From the NCBI GenBank assembly GCA_035765895.1, contig DASTWL010000091.1, forward strand, positions 1 through 64,000: a stretch of 64,000 bases of DNA, given 5' to 3'. The position numbers and the translations under genes were made by a program. Source of the DNA: Verrucomicrobiia bacterium (lineage in GTDB: Bacteria; Verrucomicrobiota; Verrucomicrobiia; Limisphaerales; DSYF01). The stretch's first letter is position 1, and every line of letters starts with the position of its first letter. Under the pieces are notes generated by a model. That model was not told the DNA's origin. It searched no databases and worked only from the letters and a program-made list of their open reading frames with translations. Below are positions 51,043 through 58,085 of this stretch, one piece after another.

Positions 51043-52757
51043 ATCGCCCCCGCCTCGGCCGGCCACTCCAGCCGCACGCCGTCCTCGCGCAGCAACTTTT
51101 GAAAGTCACCGCGCAAGGCGGCCTGGCGCCAGACTTCGCGGGGCATCTTCCGGCGCGCAACGCAGAAGGCTGCCAACGCGCCGGCCGCTTCGCCAACATT
51201 CCATTCGATGGGATGCAGCCGGAAACAGCCATTGGTCAGGTGCGTGACGCCGAGATTTTTGCAGGCGGGCAGCAGGTTTTCGACCCGGCGCGGCAGCAGG
51301 CTGCCCAGCGGAATCTGGAACGGCAACGTGCTGCCGAAATGGCCATGGTCACCGGTCGTCGTGATGTGCAGGTCCATCCAGTAACTGCCGATGCCGACGG
51401 AATCAGGAAACGGGGTGGCGTGCACTTCCGTTTTGCTCAGGCCTGTTTCCTTCATGCGCGCCTCGGTGGTGACGTGCTGTTCGAGCACGGTGAACTCGGC
51501 CTTGATGCGCCGGCCTTCGCGGATGTAGGGATACTTGGCCAGGCCGTCCTCGGTGCCCACGATGTCGGGGCGCAGACGCAGGCCCTTCCAGCCCGTGCCG
51601 CCGTCCGGGCGCGGCGCCTCGGTTTGCAGCCAGTAGATGAGCGACCGGCTGAGCTGCCTGGCCGCAGCCAGTTGTTGCGCCGCCGCTTCCGGGCTGACAT
51701 CCGTGATCAAGCCAAACGCGTAGTCATTCTGCGGCCAGTTCACGATGGTCATGTCGCCGCGATAAAAACCGGGCTTGAACAAATCGCGGTCGGCAATGCG
51801 GCGATAGGTCCAGAAGCCCTTGCGTTGTTCGGGATCAAAGCCGAATTTGCGCGTGTCCGCCGCCTCGAAACTGACGAGATGATACGGCGTGCCGTCCTTG
51901 TCCTTCAGCGTGAAGTCCCGCCAGTGCGCGTAATCCGCCGGCCGGTCAATCGTGTGATCCTCGCCCGCCACGTAATCGAGCACAAAACAATACGTGAACC
52001 CCTGAAGATTGTCGGGCTCAGCCTTCGCCTTGGCGTGCGGCTCGCCGGTTTCCGCCTGCGCCTCGGCGCCGAGCGCATACTCCGTCCCGGTCAGGGGCAG
52101 CAAATCGCCCTGCTCCGTGGCGTCGGCAAAATACGGCGCGCGCAACACCCGTTCCTGCCCGGACACCGCGCTGACCACGCGAATCGCCCGCACGTAATCG
52201 CCGTCCACTTCGGCGGCCACGGCACGGTGGCGGAGGAGGATTTGCACCTGGCCGTTGCCCAGATACGGCGCGAGCATTTCGTAAAGGACGGCCAGCCCGA
52301 CGCGGGGTTCGCAGCCAATGCGCGACACCCAGCAGTTGCCGGGATTCAGAAATTTTTCCGCCCGGGCCTTGTCCGTCAGCGGGTAATTGCGGCGATAGTA
52401 TTCACGCATGCCGGTGCGCAGTGCCTGATAACTGCGCGTGCCGCCGAACGTTTCAATCCACTTGTTCTCGTCCGGCGGAACCACCTGCTGCGTGAGCTGG
52501 CCGCCAATCCAATCGGTTTCCTCGGTCATGATGACCCGCAGGCCGTTGCGCGCGGCCGCCAGGGCCGCGGCGCAACCGCCAAAGCCGCCGCCGATGATGA
52601 CCAGGTCCGCCGCCATTTCCGCAACGCGACGCGCCGGGCGGGCAACGCGCGGCGGGGCGGTCTCCTCCGCGCGCAGCACCGGTGCGACGACCAGCGCCAC
52701 GGGTGCCGCGAGCCCGAGGGTTTTGAGAAAGTCGCGCCGGACAAGTTTGTTTGCCAT
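51039..52757 (-). CDS. Tat-exported FAD-dependent oxidoreductase
   Basis: The 572-residue protein begins with a Tat signal (VRRDFLKTLGLAAPVALVVAP) and a classic FAD dinucleotide fold, DLVIIGGGFGGCAAALAAARNGLRVIMTEE, followed by DWIGGQLTQQ. It belongs to the FAD_oxidored family common in Verrucomicrobia and Planctomycetes, often beside Gfo/Idh enzymes. Its substrate is unknown; an exported carbohydrate oxidation role is plausible. The downstream frameshifted gene is a second member of the same family, and the 4-nt overlap couples them. Confidence 0.88.
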   Translation of the reverse strand: MANKLVRRDFLKTLGLAAPVALVVAPVLRAEETAPPRVARPARRVAEMAADLVIIGGGFGGCAAALAAARNGLRVIMTEETDWIGGQLTQQVVPPDENKWIETFGGTRSYQALRTGMREYYRRNYPLTDKARAEKFLNPGNCWVSRIGCEPRVGLAVLYEMLAPYLGNGQVQILLRHRAVAAEVDGDYVRAIRVVSAVSGQERVLRAPYFADATEQGDLLPLTGTEYALGAEAQAETGEPHAKAKAEPDNLQGFTYCFVLDYVAGEDHTIDRPADYAHWRDFTLKDKDGTPYHLVSFEAADTRKFGFDPEQRKGFWTYRRIADRDLFKPGFYRGDMTIVNWPQNDYAFGLITDVSPEAAAQQLAAARQLSRSLIYWLQTEAPRPDGGTGWKGLRLRPDIVGTEDGLAKYPYIREGRRIKAEFTVLEQHVTTEARMKETGLSKTEVHATPFPDSVGIGSYWMDLHITTTGDHGHFGSTLPFQIPLGSLLPRRVENLLPACKNLGVTHLTNGCFRLHPIEWNVGEAAGALAAFCVARRKMPREVWRQAALRGDFQKLLREDGVRLEWPAEAGAI

Positions 52758-52881
52758 AGCTTTTGTTCGGTCTGGTTCGCTTGGGAATGTCTGCCCACGA
52801 AGGGCGGCCGGGGGCCGGGCATTAGGCCGCGCCAGGCGAATGGAGCCAGGGCATCCGGCGGAGCCTCAGAACATCACGGAT

Positions 52882-53745
52882 TCAGGCCTTGCCCATGGTG
52901 CGCAAGGCGTCGAGCGTGCGACGCACCGTGTCGAGCGGCGCGCGGCTGCTTTCATGTTCGACGACATACCATTGCGTGCCGCCCTTGGTTTCGCACCAGG
53001 CGAAAACGGCGGGCCAGTTGATTTTGTCCTCGCCGATGATGGCTTCGGGTCCGCCCCCGTTGGGCTTGAGGTGGATGGACAGGCAGCGACCGGGGTAACG
53101 GTGCAGGACGGCGACGGGATCCGCCCCGCCGTCGCAGCAGTTGCTGGTGTCGAGCTGCATCACCACGTCGCGGTTCGTGTTGCCGAAGAAAATGTCCCAC
53201 GCGGGCTCGCCTTCGACCGGCTTGAAGTCATTCGCGTGCGCGTGATAGCCGATGTGCATGCCGAGCGGCTTGAGCCGGGCCGCGAGTTCGTTGAACTGCC
53301 GCACGTGGGCGAGCCATTCCTGCCGCGTCCGGCCGCTCATGTTCGGCACGATGAGGAACCGGTTGCCGAGGATCTGGTTGAACTCGATGGTGGCCTCGAG
53401 TTTGTCCGGTAGAATCGTGTCATAAGGCGTGTGCGTGCCGCACGCCACGAGCCCGTGGTCGTCGAGCATCTTGCGGATTTCCGGCGCCGAATAATTCCAG
53501 TAGCCTGCGAACTCCACGCCCCGGTAACCCATCTGCCCCGCCGCGGCGAGGGTGCCGGGAAAGTCCGCCTTGCAGGCCTCGCGCACGGAGTAAAGCTGCA
53601 AGCCCACGGGGATTTTTGCGGACCGCCGCGCCGGGGCTGCGCAACCGGCCAGCCCCGCGCCCAGCGCGAGGCCGGCGGTGCCCGCGGCCGTGCGGGCGAT
53701 AAATTCACGGCGGTTCAAATGCGACGGCAAGTTGTCTTCGTTCAT
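52882..53745 (-). CDS. Xylose isomerase-like TIM-barrel sugar isomerase/epimerase, exported
   Basis: This 287-residue protein has an N-terminal Tat-type signal (NRREFIARTAAGTAGLALGAGLAGC) that also ends in a lipobox cysteine. The rest is an AP-endonuclease-2/xylose-isomerase barrel: PVGLQLYSVREACKADF, GYRGVEFAGYW, IGYHAHANDFKP, MQLDTSNC and SIHLKPNGG with metal-binding Glu/Asp/His positions. Members isomerise or cleave sugars, including 3-keto sugars made by Gfo/Idh partners. It lies 32 nt downstream of such a Gfo/Idh gene. Confidence 0.88.
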   Translation of the reverse strand: MNEDNLPSHLNRREFIARTAAGTAGLALGAGLAGCAAPARRSAKIPVGLQLYSVREACKADFPGTLAAAGQMGYRGVEFAGYWNYSAPEIRKMLDDHGLVACGTHTPYDTILPDKLEATIEFNQILGNRFLIVPNMSGRTRQEWLAHVRQFNELAARLKPLGMHIGYHAHANDFKPVEGEPAWDIFFGNTNRDVVMQLDTSNCCDGGADPVAVLHRYPGRCLSIHLKPNGGGPEAIIGEDKINWPAVFAWCETKGGTQWYVVEHESSRAPLDTVRRTLDALRTMGKA

Positions 53746-53777
53746 GGCGTGTCAGGGGACGAGGTTAATTGGAATGT

Positions 53778-55100
53778 TCAGGCGTGCCGCAGGTAGGGCA
53801 ACTGCCACGGTTTGCGATACTGCACGCTGACCAGGTGTTCGGCCGCGTGATCACCCACCACTTTTTCCGCGGTGGCATCCCACACGACCTTGTGGCCGGT
53901 GCGATACGCGATGTTGCCCAGATGCGCCAGCGTGGAAACGCGATGGCCGAGCTCGAGATTCAACACGGGTTGCTGGCGGGACTTCACGCAATCGAGAAAA
54001 TTCCGCACGTGCAGCGGATGCGGGTCGCCGCTGCCGGGATGTTTGGCCGACTCAAGCTTCTCGCTCTTGCGCTCGGCAATCAGCTCCCAGCCCTGGTCAT
54101 TCAGGATGATGGTGCCTTCCTTGCCCACCCACTCGATGCCCCAGGAACGCCCGTTCAGGCCGTTGTTCAAACCGGCGCGATGCTCCCACACCATCTGGCA
54201 GGTCGGGAATTCATAGACGGTGACCTGCGAATCCGGCGTTTCCGAATCATCGTCGAACACAAATTTGCCGCCGGCGGAAAACACCCCCTTGGGCGCGTCA
54301 TCGTTCATGCCCATCTGCATCATGTTGATGAGGTGCACGCCCCAGTCGGTCATGAGGCCGCCCGCGTAATCCCAGAACCAGCGGAAGTTGAAGTGAAACC
54401 GGTTCGGATTGAAGGGGCGTTTGGGCGCCGGACCGAGCCAGAAGTCGTAATCCACGCCGGCGGGCGGCGGACAGTCCGGCTTGTGCCCGATGGACGGCAG
54501 CCAGTCGAGGTAGGCCCAGCCGCGCACGAGGCTGACGTTGCCGAGCTGGCCCGAACGCGCCATGGCGGCCGCCTCGATGATGTGCTTGCAACTGCGCCAC
54601 TGCGAACCCATCTGCACGATGCGATTGTGGCGCCGGGAGGCTTCGAGCATCGCGCGGCCCTCGGCAATGGTCTTGGCGAGGGGCTTTTCCACATAGACAT
54701 CCTTGCCGGCCTGGCACGCCAGCACCATGGGCAGCGCGTGCCAGTGATCCGGCGTGGCGACGAGCACGGCGTCCACGTCCTTGCGGTCCAGCACCCGCCG
54801 GAAATCCTTCACCGTTTCGGGCGCCTTGCGGTTGGCCTTGGCGCACAACTCACGGCCCTTGGCCAGTCGCTCGTCATCCAGGTCGCAAATCACCACGCAC
54901 TCGACCTCGGAGTTCGAGAGGAAGTCCCGCAAATCCACCTGCCCCATGCCACCGCAGCCGATGACGCCGAGGTGGATTTTCTCGCTCGCGGCGGGTTCAT
55001 CCGCGCGGGCGGAACGAATGAAAGGAAACGTGGCGCCCGTGGCAGCCACGGTGGCCAGGGCGGTTTGGCCGAGGAATCTTCTGCGGGTGATTTCAGACAT
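53778..55100 (-). CDS. Tat-exported Gfo/Idh/MocA oxidoreductase
   Basis: The 440-residue protein starts with ITRRRFLGQTALATVAATGATFPF (Tat signal, cleavage near SARAD). It has a Rossmann half with HLGVIGCGGMGQVDLRD and DAVLVATPDHWHALP, the EKPLAKT catalytic motif, and the C-terminal YAGGLMTDWGVHLINMMQ and GIEWVGKEGTIILND segments typical of Verrucomicrobia/Planctomycetes exported members. It is likely an oxidoreductase of sugars or glycosides in the periplasm. Substrate not known. It lies between a prepilin-like gene and the sugar-isomerase-like gene on the same strand. Confidence 0.9.
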   Translation of the reverse strand: MSEITRRRFLGQTALATVAATGATFPFIRSARADEPAASEKIHLGVIGCGGMGQVDLRDFLSNSEVECVVICDLDDERLAKGRELCAKANRKAPETVKDFRRVLDRKDVDAVLVATPDHWHALPMVLACQAGKDVYVEKPLAKTIAEGRAMLEASRRHNRIVQMGSQWRSCKHIIEAAAMARSGQLGNVSLVRGWAYLDWLPSIGHKPDCPPPAGVDYDFWLGPAPKRPFNPNRFHFNFRWFWDYAGGLMTDWGVHLINMMQMGMNDDAPKGVFSAGGKFVFDDDSETPDSQVTVYEFPTCQMVWEHRAGLNNGLNGRSWGIEWVGKEGTIILNDQGWELIAERKSEKLESAKHPGSGDPHPLHVRNFLDCVKSRQQPVLNLELGHRVSTLAHLGNIAYRTGHKVVWDATAEKVVGDHAAEHLVSVQYRKPWQLPYLRHA

Positions 55101-55195
55101 ATAGTTTTCTCTCCACTGGTTGACTGCACCAAAACCAACTTCTGTGAGGCCGGGAATTTGCCTCGCGTTTGTGAACCCCCGCGCCAGACGGCGGG

Positions 55196-56032
55196 TTAGT
55201 TTGTCGGGGGCGCGAGGGTCATCAGGTAAGCGTAGTCCTTGTCCTGTGCCGCGCCGCCGGAAGGGGCATTGAAGGCCGGGCCGGTGGAGCCGCCGCCGTT
55301 ATCGGCGATCTGATTGGCGGCCGGAAGCCAGCGAGACTGCCACCGGTGCGCCTCGGCGTGCCCGTCGGCAAATCCGATCGTGCCGCTGTTATTGTGCCGG
55401 TTGCTCGGCACGTTCCAGTAGATTGTCGAGTCCTGCACAAACACCCCGATCACGTTGTTGTCGATGCTGTTGGCCGCCTCCTCAAAGAACATGGCCGCGC
55501 GGACGGGCGTGGGGTTGAGCATGGCGGAGAATTTCTTGTAGCTGGCCTTTGCGTAGGGATTACTGTAGTCGCCTGAGTCGGCCCAGTTCATTCCGGTGGA
55601 AATGGAATAACTGCGGTAACGGGGCACCTTCGTAAAGGCACCAATCAAAGTTTTATCTCCCGGGCATCGATAAATGGCCGTCGATTTGTTGTATTGGAAC
55701 AGGACGCCGTTCTGGGCCGCCAGGTCCGTTGTATCCATGCGCGCATTGCCCGAATACCCGGCCCCGGCGCTGACCCACGCTTTGGGACCGCAGGCAGCGT
55801 TGCCCTGCGACTCGTTGTTCACGACCTGATCTTCGTTGTCTCCGGCATACATCACCGCGCACAACATCAACTGCTTCATATTGCTGACACAGTTGATCGT
55901 GTAAGCCTTTTCTTTGGCCTTTGACAGCGCCGGCAACAACATCGCCGCCAGGATGGCAATGATGGCGATGACGACGAGAAGTTCGATCAACGTAAAAGCT
56001 TTTCGGGGGCGTTCAGGGTTCGGAATGTGCAT
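55196..56032 (-). CDS. Prepilin-like protein with H-x9-DG C-terminal signature (operon 2)
   Basis: From ATG 56032 the 278-residue protein has a short basic leader and [33 protein letters not shown], then [21 protein letters not shown]. The C-terminal signature is [18 protein letters not shown] (H-x9-DG). The residue before the Phe is Ala rather than the usual Gly, which may slow prepilin-peptidase cleavage. It heads a minus-strand set with Gfo/Idh, isomerase and FAD enzymes (95 nt to the next gene). An upstream ATG at 56098 would add a 22-residue basic stretch. Confidence 0.88.
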   Translation of the reverse strand: MHIPNPERPRKAFTLIELLVVIAIIAILAAMLLPALSKAKEKAYTINCVSNMKQLMLCAVMYAGDNEDQVVNNESQGNAACGPKAWVSAGAGYSGNARMDTTDLAAQNGVLFQYNKSTAIYRCPGDKTLIGAFTKVPRYRSYSISTGMNWADSGDYSNPYAKASYKKFSAMLNPTPVRAAMFFEEAANSIDNNVIGVFVQDSTIYWNVPSNRHNNSGTIGFADGHAEAHRWQSRWLPAANQIADNGGGSTGPAFNAPSGGAAQDKDYAYLMTLAPPTN

Positions 56033-56171
56033 GGGTCGGGGGAGACAGTGTCCGGGAATGCGGGACCTGATCGCAATAGATTGACGCGGGGTTCTCATGG
56101 TTGCGTTCGGTCTGGGTTGTTTGATTTACGGACGCATCATTCCACACGCCACTTCTGCTTAAAGGGAAAAG

Positions 56172-56198
56172 TTGTAGCTTTTATTTCGATTTTGTAAC
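56172..56198 (+). promoter_or_regulatory. Conserved direct-repeat box TTGTAGC-N13-TTGTAAC, copy 3
   Basis: TTGTAGC (56172-56178) and TTGTAAC (56192-56198) are exactly 20 bp apart, preceded by AAAAG and followed by AG as in copy 1. It lies between divergent genes: 76 bp upstream of the GH20-like gene in the same orientation, and 140 bp upstream of the prepilin start in the opposite orientation. Confidence 0.55.
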
Positions 56199-56273
56199 AG
56201 TCCATCTGAGGTCGTTTCTCATGGACGCCCGGTAAATGCAGAAGGCATCCTGAAGTTCGTTGCAAAATTCACC

Positions 56274-57314
56274 ATGCGGCTCCTTTTCCATCAACCCTTT
56301 GGACGCGCCACCCTCTGCGGGCTGGCCGCGCTGGTCGTGCTCCTGCCCGGACTGACCGCCGGCGCCCCCGCAGGCACGCCGTGGCGCGGCGTCCACTTCT
56401 GGCTGGACAGCAATGCGCACGCGCAGGAGCTGTTGCACGCCTTGCCAGCGCTGGCGACGAACGGCGTGAACCGCCTGGTGCTGGAGGTCAATTACAGCTA
56501 CGAATTCAAGGCCCATCCCGAGCTGCGCCAGCCCCACTACATCCGGCAGGCGACCGCCCGGCAGCTCAGCCAGGCCGCGGCCACACTCGGCATCGAGCTC
56601 ATCCCGGAGTTGAACTGCCTGGGGCACCAGTCCTTCGGCCGCCGGGTGGAGCCGCTGCTGCGCGTGCATCCGGAATTCAACGAAACTCCCGGGCTCACGC
56701 CCACCAATCACGGTGTTTACTGCCTGAGCTGGTGCCCGCGCGCTCCGGGACTCGACGCCATTGTGTTTTCGCTGCTGGATGATCTGGCGGACGGCTTTCA
56801 AGCCCGGGCCCTGCACGTGGGCCTGGATGAAGTTTATCTGATCGGCGCCGCCGAATGCCCGCGTTGCCGCGGCCGGGATCCGGCCCGGCTTTTTGCGGAC
56901 CAGGTGCAACGGCTCCACGACCACCTCGTCCGCGACCGCAAGCTGACCATGCTCATGTGGGCGGATCGCGTCATTGGCCCGAAGTATCAAGGCTGGTCGG
57001 AGTATGACCGCGCGGAGAATGATCTGAGCCCGGCGATTGATTGGATTCCGAAGGACATCATCCAATGTGACTGGCATTACGCCCAGCGGGCAACGTATCC
57101 CTCAATTCCGTTCCTGGCCGGCAAGGGATTCCGGGTCTGGCCGGCCGGCCTTCAGCCCGTGGCAGCCGCCCAGGCGCTGAGCGGCTACGCGCGGAGCCTC
57201 AATGAACCGCAGGTGCTCGGTTATCTCGCCACGACGTGGAATGAAACGAGCATCACCAACGCCGCCAACTGGCCGCCCATTCGCGAGGTCTTGCCGGCGT
57301 GGCGGACGCAATGA
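56274..57314 (+). CDS. GH20-like TIM-barrel glycosidase, secreted
   Basis: This 346-residue protein has a signal peptide ending near GLTAGAPAG and a single TIM-barrel domain. RGVHFWLDSN, LVLEVNYSYEF, GIELIPELNCLGHQSFG and LHVGLDEVYLIGAAECPRC parallel the GH20 landmarks; the Asp-Glu of GLDEV matches the catalytic pair. It lacks the usual N-terminal GH20b domain and is about half the length of the GH20 enzyme at 19990. Beta-N-acetylhexosaminidase activity is likely but the substrate may differ. It converges on a prepilin-like gene with 18 bp between. Confidence 0.8.
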   Translation: MRLLFHQPFGRATLCGLAALVVLLPGLTAGAPAGTPWRGVHFWLDSNAHAQELLHALPALATNGVNRLVLEVNYSYEFKAHPELRQPHYIRQATARQLSQAAATLGIELIPELNCLGHQSFGRRVEPLLRVHPEFNETPGLTPTNHGVYCLSWCPRAPGLDAIVFSLLDDLADGFQARALHVGLDEVYLIGAAECPRCRGRDPARLFADQVQRLHDHLVRDRKLTMLMWADRVIGPKYQGWSEYDRAENDLSPAIDWIPKDIIQCDWHYAQRATYPSIPFLAGKGFRVWPAGLQPVAAAQALSGYARSLNEPQVLGYLATTWNETSITNAANWPPIREVLPAWRTQ

Positions 57315-57332
57315 AACCGGACCGCGCCGGCC

Positions 57333-58058
57333 TCACAAATCGTTCCGTTTGCGAATCCCGGCGGCATGGCCATCGAGGTAAAGCCGGTTCCAATAGGAAT
57401 CGCCATGAACGGGCTTGGCCGGCAGCCCATAGCTCGGCAGATAGGCCACCGTCTGGTCCAGATCCATTGACATCCACGCATCGGAGGGCCGGGGAATGGC
57501 GCTCAATTTCGACGGCGCCACGGCCTGCGCAATCGGCGCCGCGCTCGAATTCCAGCGGCCAAACGGATACAGCAGGACATCCGTCGGCGAGTTGGTGATG
57601 GCCTGGTTGATGGCGTAGCTGAAAATGTTCGTGCCGCGGGTGGCCTGGGCGAAGGAGGCGCATATCGCGACTTCGCCGGTGCTGTATTGACCCGAGTTCG
57701 GCGCCGGCTGCGGAATGGACAGATACGGCGCCAGATACCCCACGAGTTCGACCGGGCCCTTCTCGATGGAACCGCCAATGTTCCGGTCGGTGACGTAAAA
57801 TCGCTTGCTGATGACCAGTCCGCACGGGCCGGGCAGACGGTCATCGTGGTCGCCCAGATACATCTGCGTGGCGAGGCCGATTTGCTTCAGGTTGTTGATG
57901 CACTTGATGCGGTAGGCCTTCTCCTTGGCCGCCGCCAGCGCGGGCAGCAGCAGGGCGGCCAGGATGGCGATGATGGCAATGACGACCAGCAGTTCAATCA
58001 GCGTGAACGCCAGCCGGCGCGCACGAATGTTGGCCGAAAGAGGCAGCAGGGCTTTCAT
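57333..58058 (-). CDS. Prepilin-like protein (operon 3)
   Basis: From ATG 58058 this 241-residue protein carries a prepilin N-terminus, [34 protein letters not shown], followed by [21 protein letters not shown]. The C-terminal signature is [16 protein letters not shown], with ten rather than nine residues between His and Asp-Gly. As in operon 2, Ala replaces Gly before the processed Phe. It is the last gene of a minus-strand set after the propeller/Ig protein and the GHL10-type hydrolase, 27 nt from the latter. Confidence 0.87.
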   Translation of the reverse strand: MKALLPLSANIRARRLAFTLIELLVVIAIIAILAALLLPALAAAKEKAYRIKCINNLKQIGLATQMYLGDHDDRLPGPCGLVISKRFYVTDRNIGGSIEKGPVELVGYLAPYLSIPQPAPNSGQYSTGEVAICASFAQATRGTNIFSYAINQAITNSPTDVLLYPFGRWNSSAAPIAQAVAPSKLSAIPRPSDAWMSMDLDQTVAYLPSYGLPAKPVHGDSYWNRLYLDGHAAGIRKRNDL

Positions 58059-58085
58059 GACAGGTTTGGTTGAAATTAACATGGG

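Noticed and set aside
52766-56115. GTTCGGTCTGG shared upstream of the minus-strand genes starting at 52757 and 56032
   Set aside because: An 11-base match between two intergenic stretches is within chance expectation for this amount of non-coding DNA, and flanks do not align.
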